Of a stretch of DNA of 64,000 nucleotides, positions 1-9,055 are shown piece by piece. This stretch comes from Mesorhizobium sophorae (lineage in GTDB: Bacteria > Pseudomonadota > Alphaproteobacteria > Rhizobiales > Rhizobiaceae). The notes under the pieces were generated by a model, which searched no databases, had not been told where the DNA came from, and saw nothing but the letters and a program-made list of their open reading frames with translations. Both the position numbers and the translations under genes were made by a program. How positions within the stretch are numbered: position 1 is the stretch's first letter; every line of letters starts with the position of its first letter. Location: contig NZ_NNRI01000007.1 in NCBI RefSeq assembly GCF_002270415.1, positions 1,426,001 to 1,490,000 on the forward strand, written 5' to 3'.

Positions 1-145
1 TTTTGTGCCGATTGTCCTGACAGTACTATTGCAGAAAAAAGTACGTCAATCCATAATTTGCCAAGCGACCGTGGAATCTGGCCGATTGCGTCCGTGGGGC
101 CGATCGGTCAAAGCATATAGGTCATGTCCGTTCACGAGCATTGTC

Positions 146-1084
146 ATGCAAGCCGCCGCCCGACGACCCCGCACCAACCACCTCGACCTGGCGCAGCGCA
201 TCCTGGATGTGGCCCGGCAGCGCGGTTTCGAACCCGGCGCACGCCTGCCGGAACAGCAGATCGCCTCGCTGTGCAATGTGTCGCGCACGCCGGTACGGGC
301 GGCGCTTAGCCTGCTTATGGAACAGGGCGTTGTGCGTTGGGAGGCGGATTCCGGCTATTACCTTGCCGTCGACCTCACGAGCCAGCCGGCCGTTGCCGCT
401 GAATTGCCGCCTACCGAGGAGGACGAACTCGCCGAGGCGATTCTGCGCGACCGGTCGGCGCGGCGGCTGGACCAGACGGTGACCGTCGCCGGGTTGATGC
501 GGCGGTACAATGCTGAACGCAAGACGGTACTAAAATCGCTTAACAGACTAACGGAAGAGAATCTGCTCGACCGTGCGCCCGGCCAGTCCTGGCTCTTCCG
601 CCGCGCGCCTGACGACCCGGAGGCGCAGGGCGAAAGCTATGAGTACCGCTTGCTGCTGGAGCCCGCCGCCATCCTGACCCCCGGCTTCCGGCTTGGCGGC
701 GCACGCGCAGCGGCCCTGCGCCAGGGCATGGAAGCGCTGTCGGCGCTGCCGGACGCCGCATTCGACACACGCGAGTTCCAGCGGCTGGACATCGATTTTC
801 ACGGCATGCTGGCGGAGGGCTCCGCCAATCGCTTCGTGGCCGACGCGCTGGCCGATCATCTCAGGCTGCGCCGGCTGCCGGGCATCTATGCCGGCGTCAA
901 CGTCTTCCGGCTGCGGCAATCGCTGCGTGAGCACCTGAACATACTCGACCATCTTGAAAGCCGGCAGTATGAGGTGGCGGCCGATCTGCTTCGCATTCAC
1001 CTGCGGCTCTCCCGCAACCAGCGACCGCAAGCGGCCAGTCGCGGGGCGCCCGCCCTGTTCGGCATGATCAGCCGGCCGGAATGA
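146..1084 (+). CDS. GntR-family transcriptional regulator with FCD domain
   Basis: A 312-aa DNA-binding regulator, probably controlling the operon just downstream. Residues about 12-75 form a GntR winged helix (LPEQQIASLCNVSRTPVRAA), residues about 95-150 look like a second winged-helix segment, and about 165-295 is an all-helical FCD-type effector domain (EYRLLLEPAAI, later DIDFHGML and REHLNILDHLE). The duplicated HTH is unusual for the FadR/FCD class. The frame is open upstream to the window edge, but the ATG at 146 directly precedes the conserved domain and is preferred. The next gene starts 10 bp after the stop, so it may sit in the same transcript. The ligand is unknown; an amine or polyamine is a guess from context. 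Confidence 0.85.
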   Translation: MQAAARRPRTNHLDLAQRILDVARQRGFEPGARLPEQQIASLCNVSRTPVRAALSLLMEQGVVRWEADSGYYLAVDLTSQPAVAAELPPTEEDELAEAILRDRSARRLDQTVTVAGLMRRYNAERKTVLKSLNRLTEENLLDRAPGQSWLFRRAPDDPEAQGESYEYRLLLEPAAILTPGFRLGGARAAALRQGMEALSALPDAAFDTREFQRLDIDFHGMLAEGSANRFVADALADHLRLRRLPGIYAGVNVFRLRQSLREHLNILDHLESRQYEVAADLLRIHLRLSRNQRPQAASRGAPALFGMISRPE

Positions 1085-1094
1085 CGAGGATTAA

Positions 1095-2378
1095 TTGACG
1101 CGAAAAGCCAGCCCGACCATCGCGCTGTTTCCCGAAGCGAGTTTCGGCGCGGCGTTGAATTGCGTCGGCATCGCGCAGGCGCTGCGGGCGAAAGGCGCAC
1201 GGCCTGTCTTCATCTGTCATGCCGGCTTCTCCGGCGTCTTTGCCGACTATGGTTTTCAGGAATACCAGCTGCCTACCGACGAGCCGCTGAGCGACAGCGA
1301 ACGGCAGAGCTACTGGCAGGCCTTCGTGCGCAGGCATCTGCCGCATTTCAGGCTGAGCCCGATCGACCAGCTCGAAACCTATGTCGCGCCGACCTGGCAA
1401 GCGATCGTCGACACCGCGGTCAACGCCGAAGCGCCGCTGCGCCAGTTGCTGGCGCGGCTGAAGCCGGACGCTGTGGTGCTCGACAACGTCATCATGTTCC
1501 CGGCGATCGCGGCCGCCGGCTGCCCGTGGGTGCGTGTCGTCTCCTGCGCCGAGACCGAGCTTCCGGACGCGCGGGTGCCCCCCTATCTGTCTGGGCTTGG
1601 CGCCGACGACCCGCAACGCGCGGCGTTCGAGGCCCGCTATCTCAAGGCCTCGGCGCCCGCGCATGACCGCTTCAACCGCTTTCGGACGGATGCCGGCCTG
1701 GCGCCGCTGCCGAAGGGCCTGTTTCTCGAAGCCTCGCCAGACCTCAACCTTTTGCTGACGCCGACGATCGTGCGCCGCGAACGCGCCGAGCCGCTCGACC
1801 CGGACCGGTTCGTCTATCTGGAAGGCTGCGTGCGTTCGGAAGGGCCGTTCGCAGTGCCTGTGTTCCCGCGCAATGAGGGGCCGTTGGTCTATCTCAGCTT
1901 CGGCAGTCTCGGCGCCATGGATGTCGGCCTGATCGAGCGCATGCTGGCCGTGTTCGACAGGCTGCCGGCCCGCTTCATCGTCAATGCCGGCGGCCTGCGC
2001 GACGCCTATCGCGCTGTGCCGGACAATGTCTATCTCGACGCCTGGTTTCCGCAGCCGTCGGTGGTTGCGAAATCAGACCTGTTCATCCATCACGGCGGCA
2101 ATAACAGCTTTTGCGAAGCGCTGCGCTTCGGCGTGCCGTCGCTGATCATGCCCTATTGCTGGGACGGGCACGACAATGCCCGACGCGCCGCGGAAACCGG
2201 CGTTGGCGACCATATCGGCCGTGATGCCTGGACCGAAGGAGTATTGGAGAAAGCCATTCTCGGCCTGCTGGCCGATGACGCAATGCGCGCCCGCCTCAGG
2301 GACAATGCAGCCCATATGGCGCTGAAACCCGGAACGGATGTGGCCGCGCAAGCCATACTCTCTGTGATACGGACATGA
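1095..2378 (+). CDS. GT1/MGT-like glycosyltransferase in a gamma-glutamylation operon
   Basis: A 427-aa protein with a GT-B fold. The N-terminal half begins with the substrate-binding Rossmann strand (TIALFPEASFGAALN). The C-terminal half carries LVYLSFGSLG and the nucleotide-sugar signature DLFIHHGGNNSFCEALRFGV followed by PLIMPYCWDGHDN-type residues, as in the UDP-glycosyltransferase/MGT family. The start is TTG at 1095, with GAGGA at 1086-1090 as ribosome site; no in-frame ATG lies near the N-terminus. Its stop overlaps the start of the glutamine-synthetase-like gene (ATGA), so the two are translationally coupled. The acceptor is unknown. A glycosyltransferase inside a Puu-like gene set is unusual and hints that the operon handles a glycosylated amine. 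Confidence 0.8.
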   Translation: MTRKASPTIALFPEASFGAALNCVGIAQALRAKGARPVFICHAGFSGVFADYGFQEYQLPTDEPLSDSERQSYWQAFVRRHLPHFRLSPIDQLETYVAPTWQAIVDTAVNAEAPLRQLLARLKPDAVVLDNVIMFPAIAAAGCPWVRVVSCAETELPDARVPPYLSGLGADDPQRAAFEARYLKASAPAHDRFNRFRTDAGLAPLPKGLFLEASPDLNLLLTPTIVRRERAEPLDPDRFVYLEGCVRSEGPFAVPVFPRNEGPLVYLSFGSLGAMDVGLIERMLAVFDRLPARFIVNAGGLRDAYRAVPDNVYLDAWFPQPSVVAKSDLFIHHGGNNSFCEALRFGVPSLIMPYCWDGHDNARRAAETGVGDHIGRDAWTEGVLEKAILGLLADDAMRARLRDNAAHMALKPGTDVAAQAILSVIRT

Positions 2379-3763
2379 ACGAAATGCCTGACATGAACAC
2401 GAATACTTCCCTCTCCAGCGGCAACGATCCCAAGGCCTGGCTGACCCAGCACGGCATCAACGAAGTCGAGTGCCTGGTGCCTGACATGAACGGGGTCCTG
2501 CGCGGCAAGGCCTTGCCGGCAGCCAAGTTCCTCAAGGCGCTGGAGGACCGCGCGCTCTACCTGCCGAGCAGCGCCTTTCTGGTCAGCATCGACGGCCGCT
2601 ACACCGGTTCGATCGACGAGGGTTTTGCCTACTCGGACCCGGACATGCGCATGGTGCCGGATGTTTCGACGCTCACCCTGGCGCCCGGCGCCGGTGCAGG
2701 CAAGGCCTATGTCTTCGCCGATGCCTTTCACATGGACGACCGGCCATGGATGGCCTCGCCACGCCATGTGCTGAGAGCCGTGCTCGACCTCTACCGTCAG
2801 CGCGGTTGGCGGGCGGTGGTGGCGCCGGAGCTCGAATTCTACCTGACCGCGCCCAATCCCGATCCCGACCGGCCGCTGACGGCACCGGTCGGCGGCAATG
2901 GCCGCGCCGAGAGCGTGCAGCATCCCTACGATATGGCGGCACTGGAGGAGTTCGAGCCGGTGGTCCGCCGCATCTATGACTATGCGGCGGCATCCGGACT
3001 GCCGCTCGACACGCTGATCCATGAATCGGGTACGGCGCAGCTGGAGATCAACTTCCTGCATGGCGACGCGCTGCCGCTGGCCGACAAGGTGCTGCTGTTC
3101 AAGCGGTTGACGCGCCAGGCCGCCCAACAGAGCGGCATGCATGCCACCTTCATGGCCAAGCCGATCGCGGCACAGGCGGGGAGCTCGATGCATCTGCACA
3201 TGTCGGTCATCGACGAGGCCGGCAACACGCTGTTTGCCGGCAGCGACGATGCCGACACCGAAATGTTCGGCCATTTCATCGGCGGCCTGCAGAAATATGT
3301 CCCGGAGATCATGCCGCTGTTTGCGCCCAACGTGAACTCGTTCCGTCGCATCCGGCCGAACCACAGCGCGCCGGCCAACATCGAATGGTCGCACGACAAC
3401 CGCTCCTGTGGCCTGCGGGTGCCGGCTGGTGGCCGCGCCGCGCGGCGGGTGGAGAACCGGTTGCCGGGTGCGGATTCCAATCCCTATCTGGCGATCGCCG
3501 GTTCGCTCCTCGCGGGCTATCTCGGCGTCGAGCAGAAGCTGGCGCGGTCGGCCGAGGCGTCGGGCAATGCCTACAAGATCAAAAGCACGCTGCCGAAAAC
3601 CATGGAGGAGGCGCTGGATCGTTTCACCGCTTGCGACCCAGTGCGGGAACTGCTCGGCGAGGACTTCTTCCAGACCTATCTGCGCGTCAAGAGCGTCGAG
3701 CTCGACCTGTTCCAGGGCGTGGTGACGAGCTGGGAACGCGACCACCTGCTGCTGAAGGTGTAA
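2375..3763 (+). CDS. glutamine-synthetase-like gamma-glutamylamine (PuuA-type) ligase
   Basis: A 462-aa cytoplasmic ATP-dependent ligase of the glutamine synthetase superfamily. Visible signatures are the N-terminal beta-grasp region (VECLVPDMNGVLRGK), the catalytic-core APELEFYL metal-binding motif near residue 150, the HESGTAQLEINF motif, the ATP-site block with HLHMS, and NHSAPANIEWSHDNR with the conserved arginine. Length and context (FAD amine oxidase immediately downstream) fit gamma-glutamylputrescine synthetase and relatives rather than the nitrogen-assimilation enzyme GlnA. It overlaps the preceding gene by 4 bp and its stop codon shares a base with the next start, so three genes are coupled. 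The exact amine substrate cannot be read from sequence. Confidence 0.88.
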   Translation: MNEMPDMNTNTSLSSGNDPKAWLTQHGINEVECLVPDMNGVLRGKALPAAKFLKALEDRALYLPSSAFLVSIDGRYTGSIDEGFAYSDPDMRMVPDVSTLTLAPGAGAGKAYVFADAFHMDDRPWMASPRHVLRAVLDLYRQRGWRAVVAPELEFYLTAPNPDPDRPLTAPVGGNGRAESVQHPYDMAALEEFEPVVRRIYDYAAASGLPLDTLIHESGTAQLEINFLHGDALPLADKVLLFKRLTRQAAQQSGMHATFMAKPIAAQAGSSMHLHMSVIDEAGNTLFAGSDDADTEMFGHFIGGLQKYVPEIMPLFAPNVNSFRRIRPNHSAPANIEWSHDNRSCGLRVPAGGRAARRVENRLPGADSNPYLAIAGSLLAGYLGVEQKLARSAEASGNAYKIKSTLPKTMEEALDRFTACDPVRELLGEDFFQTYLRVKSVELDLFQGVVTSWERDHLLLKV

Positions 3764-5052
3764 TGATGGGCTTCAATTCCGGTTTGGATATCGGCAAATC
3801 CTACTATGTCGCGACGGCAAATCCGTCGCCGGACCATCCCGCCCTGCAGGGCGATGTCGACGCCGACCTGGTTGTCGTCGGCGGCGGCTGCACCGGCCTG
3901 TCGGCGGCCCTTCACGCTGCCGAGCGCGGCCTGAAGGTGGTGCTGCTCGAAGGCGGCAAGATCGGCTGGGGCGCTTCCGGCCGCAATGGCGGCCAGATGA
4001 TCCCCGGCCTGCGCAAGGGCGCCAAGGGCCTGGTCAAGCTCTACGGGCCCGAGCGGGCAAAGGTCCTGTTCGACCTCGCCTTCGAGGCACGCGGGCTGGT
4101 GCTCGACATCATCGAGCGCCACGCCATCGATTGCGATCTCAGGCTGACCGGCCATCTGGTCGGGGCGGTCAATGGGTCCGACCTTAGGGATCTCGAGGAA
4201 GAGGCGGAGTGCCTGGCCACGGTGATGAAGTTCCCGCATGCCGAAATCCTGTCGGCGGCGGAAGCCCGCCGCAAGGTCGACACGCCCTATCACGGCGCGA
4301 TGTACGAGCCGCTTGGCGGCCACATGCATCCGCTGAACTACACGCTCGGCCTCGCCCGCGCGGCGGCCGCGGCCGGTGTCACCATTCATGAGAATTCGGT
4401 CGCCGTGCGGCTGGAGCGCGAGCCTTCGATCCGGGTCTCGACGGCCAAGGGGTCGGTCCGGGCAAAACACGTCGTGCTGGCGGGCGATGCACTGCTCAAC
4501 GGATTGGAGCCGCGCGTCAACAGCCGCATCATGCCGGTCGGCAACTACATCGTCGCCACCGAGCCGCTGGGGGGCAAACGCAATGTCATCCCGGCCAATG
4601 TCGCGGTGTCCGACACCCGCTTCGTCGTCAACTACTACCGCATGTCGGCGGACGGGCGCTTGCTGTTCGGTGGCGGCGAGCGCTACACGCCGTCGCCGCC
4701 GGCCGACATTGCCGGCTTTGTGCGGCCGCATATGGAAAAGACCTTCCCGCAACTTCAAGGCTGCCGCATCGATCATGCCTGGGGCGGGCTGGTGTCGGTG
4801 ACGACGTCGCGGCTGCCGCATGTCGGGCACTATGGCGAGGTCTATTTCGCGCATGGCTATTCCGGCAAGGGCGTCATCCTGTCGACGCTGTCGGGCAAGC
4901 TTTTGGCCGAGGCGATCACCGGTGACGCTTCGCGGCTCGACCTGTTCTCGACGCTCACGCCCATGCCGTTCCCCGGCGGCACGGCGTTGCGCGGTCCACT
5001 CTACGTGCTCGGCATGCTGTGGTACGCGATGCGCGACCGCATCAAGCATTGA
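3763..5052 (+). CDS. puuB: FAD-dependent oxidoreductase, gamma-glutamylputrescine oxidase (PuuB-like)
   Basis: A 429-aa DAO-family flavoenzyme, expected to oxidise the gamma-glutamylated amine made by the upstream ligase to an aldehyde plus ammonia and peroxide. The FAD-binding Rossmann motif lies near residues 38-62 (DLVVVGGGCTGLSAALHAAE), followed by the DAO/PuuB hallmark GASGRNGGQ, and the C-terminal flavin-contact region GYSGKGVILSTLSGK is present. The frame is open well upstream, but ATG at 3763 (or 3766) overlaps the previous stop (TAATG) and starts at the normal family position. The gene symbol rests on family resemblance plus operon context; substrate specificity is inferred. Confidence 0.85.
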   Translation: MMGFNSGLDIGKSYYVATANPSPDHPALQGDVDADLVVVGGGCTGLSAALHAAERGLKVVLLEGGKIGWGASGRNGGQMIPGLRKGAKGLVKLYGPERAKVLFDLAFEARGLVLDIIERHAIDCDLRLTGHLVGAVNGSDLRDLEEEAECLATVMKFPHAEILSAAEARRKVDTPYHGAMYEPLGGHMHPLNYTLGLARAAAAAGVTIHENSVAVRLEREPSIRVSTAKGSVRAKHVVLAGDALLNGLEPRVNSRIMPVGNYIVATEPLGGKRNVIPANVAVSDTRFVVNYYRMSADGRLLFGGGERYTPSPPADIAGFVRPHMEKTFPQLQGCRIDHAWGGLVSVTTSRLPHVGHYGEVYFAHGYSGKGVILSTLSGKLLAEAITGDASRLDLFSTLTPMPFPGGTALRGPLYVLGMLWYAMRDRIKH

Positions 5053-5088
5053 GGGTGAGTACGCCGCAGCTACGCATCGAAGTTCGCG

Positions 5089-5262
5089 CCGCCCCTCACC
5101 TGCCTACCGGCATCCTCTCCCTGTATAGTGACGGGGAGAGGGGCGCTGTCATTTATGGTTTCGCCAATCGCCAGCGTCGCAAAAAGGCGTCGGCGTTGCG
5201 GCCAGCTACTTTCTCCCCGTCTCTATACGGGGAGAAATGCCCGGCAGGGCAATGAGGGGCGG
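5089..5262. repeat. intergenic palindromic repeat, CTCCCCGT family
   Basis: The two ends are imperfect inverted copies (GCCGCCCCTCACCTGCC at the left, and a right end whose complement begins CGCCGCCCCTCATTGCC). Each arm contains its own small hairpin of the CTCTCC...GGAGAG or TTCTCCCCGT...ACGGGGAGAA type. It fills the convergent gap between the oxidase and iclR genes. Shorter related pieces occur near 44272, 57309 and 62408. It may act as a bidirectional transcription end; that is inference. Confidence 0.7.
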
Positions 5263-5304
5263 CGCCGACGATGAGGGCTTATTCCTAAGCTCGCAATGAT
5301 CTCT

Positions 5305-6075
5305 TTAGACGACGAAAAAATCCTCGATGCGCTGCTTGGCCTCGAGCAGCGCCGGCAGGATTTCCCGTTCCATCTCCGCGACGGTGAAACGCGCGGACTG
5401 GGTCGAGACGTTGATGGCCGCGACCGTGCGGTCCGCGCGGTCGCGGATCGGCACGGCGATCGAGCGCAGGCCGAGCTCCAGCTCTTCGTCGACGACGGCA
5501 AAGCCATCCGCTTTGGCTTTGCCAATGGCATATGCCAGCAGCCGCGTGTCGGTGATTGTCTTTGGCGTCCGTTTCTCGATCGTCGCCTGGCCGAGAAATG
5601 CGTCCAATTCCTGGGGCGTCAGGCCGGCAAGCAGGACGCGCCCCATCGAGGTGCAATAGGCGGGCAGCCTGGTACCGACCTCGAGCGAGACGCTGAGGAT
5701 GCGGCGGCCGGGAATGCGGGCGACGTAGACGACATCCTGGCCCGACAGGATCGCCGCCGAGCAGGCCTCGTTCAACTCAGCCGCCACTGCCCGCATGGTC
5801 GGGGCGGCGAAGCTCCATAGCGAGGCGCCGCCGAGCCAGGTGCGGGCGATGGTCAGCAGGCGCGGCGACAGCGAAAAGACGCGGCCGGCCTGGGTGGCGT
5901 AGCCTGTGGCGACAAGCGTCAATAGAAAGCGGCGGGCGCCGGCGCGGGTCAGGCCCGCCTCCTCGGCCATTTCCGTCAGCGTCATGCCAGAGGGATGCCG
6001 GGCCAGGATCTCCATGACGGCGAGGCCACGCTCGAGCGAACAGACATGGTCGCGGGAAGCCGCCTCTTCGTCCAT
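5305..6075 (-). CDS. IclR-family regulator, PcaR/PcaU/PobR type
   Basis: A 256-aa regulator. An N-terminal winged helix (SLERGLAVMEILARHPSGMT, then LTEMAEEAGLTRAGARRFLLTL) is followed by the IclR ligand-binding domain (SCSAAILSGQDVVYVAR-like block, YCTSMGRVLLAGL, GFAVVDEELELGLRSIAVP). These features match the PcaR/PcaU/PobR group that activates aromatic-degradation genes. It is divergent from pcaI with a 121-bp shared control region containing a good dyad. The likely effector is beta-ketoadipate or a related acid; this is family knowledge, not visible in the sequence. Confidence 0.88.
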   Translation of the reverse strand: MDEEAASRDHVCSLERGLAVMEILARHPSGMTLTEMAEEAGLTRAGARRFLLTLVATGYATQAGRVFSLSPRLLTIARTWLGGASLWSFAAPTMRAVAAELNEACSAAILSGQDVVYVARIPGRRILSVSLEVGTRLPAYCTSMGRVLLAGLTPQELDAFLGQATIEKRTPKTITDTRLLAYAIGKAKADGFAVVDEELELGLRSIAVPIRDRADRTVAAINVSTQSARFTVAEMEREILPALLEAKQRIEDFFVV

Positions 6076-6155
6076 CCCACCTCCCAGAACGATATCCTTG
6101 CCAGGATTGACTCAACCTCTCACCCAACGTAGAAAGTATCGCATATAAAACATAT

Positions 6156-6170
6156 GTTCGCAATACGAAC
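6156..6170. promoter_or_regulatory. candidate PcaR-type operator
   Basis: GTTCGCAATACGAAC is a perfect 5-5-5 dyad (GTTCG/CGAAC) located 27 bp before pcaI, in the divergent space with the IclR gene. It resembles the published PcaR box of Pseudomonas putida (GTTCGATAATCGCAC). Flanking GAAAGT (6132) and ACTTTC (6169) form a wider imperfect dyad. Confidence 0.65.
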
Positions 6171-6196
6171 TTTCTTGAACCCGGGAGCCCGATGCG

Positions 6197-7054
6197 ATGG
6201 TCAAGTTCCTGCCGCTCAAACAGGCTGTGGCCGAGAACCTGAACAATGGCGACTCCGTCGCCTTCGAGGGCTTCACCCATCTGATCCCGACGGCGGCGGC
6301 GCATGAGGCGATCCGCCAGGGATTTCGCGACCTGACCCTGATCCGCATGACACCGGACCTGATCTACGACCAGATGATCGGCATGGGCATGGCGAAGAAG
6401 ATCATCTTCTCCTATGTCGGTAATCCCGGCGTCGGCCTGCTGCGGCGCGCCCGCGACGCCATCGAGAATGGTTTTCCCAGATCGATCGAGATCGAGGAAC
6501 ACAGCCATGCCGGCATGGCCAACGCCTATGAGGCGGGTGCTGCCGGCCTGCCCTGCGCGGTGTTTCGCGGCTATCGCGGTGCCGGGCTGGCAACGGTCAA
6601 TCCGAACATCAAGTCGGTGACCTGTCCGTTCACCGGCGAGGTGCTGGCAGCCGTTCCTTCGATCCGGCCCGATGTCACCTTCATCCATGCGCAGAAGGCC
6701 GACAGGAAAGGCAATGTGCTGGTCGAAGGCATCGTCGGCATCCAGAAGGAAGCGGTGCTGGCGGCTAGCCGAGCGGTGGTGACGGTCGAGGAAGTGGTCG
6801 ACACTTTCGACGATCTGCACCCCAATCTGACCGTGCTGCCGCGCTGGACGATCGCGGCGATCTCCGTCGTGCCCGGCGGTTCGCACCCGTCCTACGCGCA
6901 TGGCTATTACGCGCGCGACAATGCGGCCTATCTCGAATGGGACGAGATCGCCGCCGACCGAGACAAATTCCAGGAGTGGATGCAGGCGAACGTCATCGAG
7001 AAGAGCGCCGACGATTTCGCGGCCCGTGTCGAGCATCTGAGGAAAGCGGCATGA
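6197..7054 (+). CDS. pcaI: 3-oxoadipate CoA-transferase, alpha subunit
   Basis: A 285-aa class I CoA-transferase alpha subunit. It transfers CoA from succinyl-CoA to beta-ketoadipate, with the beta subunit encoded next. Supporting blocks are the glycine-rich N-terminal segment GDSVAFEGFTHLIP, the SYVGNPGVG block, the loop FTGEVLAAVPSIRPDVTFIH and the conserved KADRKGNV. An upstream GGGAG provides a ribosome site. Its stop overlaps the start of the beta-subunit gene by 4 bp, typical of equimolar heterodimer subunits. The IclR/PcaR-like regulator and adjacent thiolase favour pcaI over a generic glutaconate CoA-transferase, although the protein is somewhat longer than the ~230-aa PcaI of Pseudomonas. 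Confidence 0.87.
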   Translation: MVKFLPLKQAVAENLNNGDSVAFEGFTHLIPTAAAHEAIRQGFRDLTLIRMTPDLIYDQMIGMGMAKKIIFSYVGNPGVGLLRRARDAIENGFPRSIEIEEHSHAGMANAYEAGAAGLPCAVFRGYRGAGLATVNPNIKSVTCPFTGEVLAAVPSIRPDVTFIHAQKADRKGNVLVEGIVGIQKEAVLAASRAVVTVEEVVDTFDDLHPNLTVLPRWTIAAISVVPGGSHPSYAHGYYARDNAAYLEWDEIAADRDKFQEWMQANVIEKSADDFAARVEHLRKAA

Positions 7055-7848
7055 GCGACAATCCGGACTTCACCCCCAACGAGATGATGACGATCGCCGC
7101 CAGCCGCGCGCTGCGGAATGACGATGTCTGCTTCGTCGGCATCGGCGCGCCGTCCGCCGCCTGCAACGTGGCGCGGCTGACGCATGCACCCGACATCACC
7201 TTGATTTATGAGAGCGGCACGATCGGCACCGCGCCAGACGTGCTGCCGCTGTCGATCGGCGATGGCGAATTGTGCGAAACCGCCGTCACCACGGTCGCGG
7301 TGCCGGAGATGTTCCGCTACTGGCTGCAGGGCGGCCGCATCTCGATCGGTTTTTTGGGTGCGGCCCAACTCGACAAGTTCGGCAACATCAACACCACCGT
7401 CATCGGCGACTATTTCCACCCCAAGACCCGGCTGCCCGGCGGCGGCGGCGCGCCGGAAATCGCGACGTCGTCGAAGGAGATCTACATCACCATGGCGCAG
7501 ACCAGGCGCGGCATGGTCGAAAAGATCGATTTCTTCACCTCCTTCGGCCATGGCGAGGGCGGCGATCATCGAAAGCGGCTTGGCATCGACACCGCGGGCC
7601 CGACCTTGCTGATCACCGACCTCGCCATCTGGAAGCCGGACCCGGTGACCAAGGAATTCACGGTCGTGTCGTTGCATCCCGGTGTCACGCGCCAGCAGGT
7701 GCAGGAGACCTGTGGCTGGATGGTAAAGTTCGCGGAGGCGCTTGACGAAACGCCGGCGCCAAGCGAACTCGAACTGACGACATTGCGCGACCTGCAGGCC
7801 CGTACCAAGGCGGCGCATGAGGGAAGCGGAAAAGCAAAGGCTGCATGA
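7051..7848 (+). CDS. pcaJ: 3-oxoadipate CoA-transferase, beta subunit
   Basis: A 265-aa beta subunit carrying the catalytic glutamate in the ESG motif (LIYESGTIG, near residues 50-58), which forms the glutamyl-CoA thioester in class I CoA-transferases. The conserved glycine-rich block GFLGAAQLDKFGNINTTVIG and the RLPGGGGAPEIA segment are present. The true start is the ATG at 7051 overlapping the pcaI stop (ATGA); the open frame further upstream is inside pcaI. pcaF starts one base after its stop. Together pcaIJF would convert beta-ketoadipate to succinyl-CoA and acetyl-CoA. Confidence 0.88.
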   Translation: MSDNPDFTPNEMMTIAASRALRNDDVCFVGIGAPSAACNVARLTHAPDITLIYESGTIGTAPDVLPLSIGDGELCETAVTTVAVPEMFRYWLQGGRISIGFLGAAQLDKFGNINTTVIGDYFHPKTRLPGGGGAPEIATSSKEIYITMAQTRRGMVEKIDFFTSFGHGEGGDHRKRLGIDTAGPTLLITDLAIWKPDPVTKEFTVVSLHPGVTRQQVQETCGWMVKFAEALDETPAPSELELTTLRDLQARTKAAHEGSGKAKAA

Positions 7849-7849
7849 C

Positions 7850-9055
7850 ATGGCCGAGGCCTATATCTGCGACTACATCCGCACGCCGATCGGCCGCTTC
7901 GGCGGCTCGCTGTCCTCGGTGCGCGCCGACGACCTTGGCGCCATACCCCTGAGAGCACTGGTCGAGCGCAATCCCGGTATCGACTGGCAGGCCGTCGACG
8001 ACGTCATCTATGGCTGCGCAAACCAGGCCGGCGAGGACAACCGCAACGTGGCGCGCATGGCGCTGCTGCTGGCCGGTCTGCCAAAGGAGATCCCGGGCTC
8101 CACCGTCAACCGGCTGTGCGGCTCCGGCATGGATGCGCTGACCATCGCCGCGCGGGCGATCAAGGCCGGCGAGGCCGAACTGATGATCGCAGGCGGAGTC
8201 GAATCGATGAGCCGCGCGCCCTTCGTCATGCCCAAGGCCGACACGGCGTTTTCGCGCAACGCCGAGATCTATGACACCACCATCGGCTGGCGCTTCGTCA
8301 ACCCGGTGATGAAGAAGCAGTATGGCGTCGATTCGATGCCTGAAACCGGCGAGAACGTGGCAGAAGAGTTCGCCATCTCCCGCGCGGCCCAGGACGCCTT
8401 TGCCGTGCGCAGCCAGGACAAGGCGGTCGCAGCGCAGGCCAACGGCCGGCTGGCCAAGGAAATCACGCCGGTGACCATCCCGCAGCGCAAGGGTGATGCG
8501 GTGATCGTCTCGAAGGACGAGCATCCCCGTGCCGGCACGACGGTCGAGGCGCTGGCCAAATTGCCGACGCCGTTCCGGCAGGGCGGCACGGTGACGGCCG
8601 GCAATGCCTCCGGCGTCAATGACGGGGCGGCTGCGTTGATCGTTGCCTCGGAAGCAGCCGTCAAGAAATATGGCCTGACGCCGATCGCCCGTATCCTTGG
8701 CGGTGCCGCCGCCGGTGTGGCGCCGCGCATCATGGGCATCGGCCCGGCGCCGGCGACGCAAAAACTGTGCGCGCGGCTTGGGCTTACGCCGCAGCAATTC
8801 GACGTTATCGAGCTCAACGAAGCCTTTGCCTCGCAAGGCATCGCCGTGCTGCGCCAACTCGGCATTACCGAGGATGCCGGGCACGTCAATCCGAATGGCG
8901 GCGCCATCGCGCTCGGCCATCCGCTCGGCATGTCGGGCGCCCGCATATCCGGTACGGCGGCGCTGGAGCTTCGCGAACGCGGCGGCCGCTATGCACTGGC
9001 AACCATGTGCATCGGTGTCGGCCAGGGCATCGCGATCGCGCTCGAACGGGCCTGA
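7850..9055 (+). CDS. pcaF: 3-oxoadipyl-CoA / acetyl-CoA thiolase
   Basis: A 401-aa thiolase, the last step of the beta-ketoadipate pathway (3-oxoadipyl-CoA + CoA to succinyl-CoA + acetyl-CoA). The nucleophilic cysteine lies in NRLCGSGMDA near residue 90, the catalytic histidine in NGGAIALGHPLGMSGAR, and the second cysteine in MCIGVGQG near the C-terminus. The N-terminal YICDYIRTPIGRFGGSL is typical of PcaF/PhaA thiolases. ATG at 7850 is preferred over an upstream in-frame ATG at 7817 inside pcaJ. Placement directly after pcaIJ favours PcaF over PhaA. Confidence 0.9.
   Translation: MAEAYICDYIRTPIGRFGGSLSSVRADDLGAIPLRALVERNPGIDWQAVDDVIYGCANQAGEDNRNVARMALLLAGLPKEIPGSTVNRLCGSGMDALTIAARAIKAGEAELMIAGGVESMSRAPFVMPKADTAFSRNAEIYDTTIGWRFVNPVMKKQYGVDSMPETGENVAEEFAISRAAQDAFAVRSQDKAVAAQANGRLAKEITPVTIPQRKGDAVIVSKDEHPRAGTTVEALAKLPTPFRQGGTVTAGNASGVNDGAAALIVASEAAVKKYGLTPIARILGGAAAGVAPRIMGIGPAPATQKLCARLGLTPQQFDVIELNEAFASQGIAVLRQLGITEDAGHVNPNGGAIALGHPLGMSGARISGTAALELRERGGRYALATMCIGVGQGIAIALERA

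Noticed and set aside
2153..3745. 530-codon minus-strand open frame
   Set aside because: Antisense of the GS-like gene; no motif and no ribosome site.
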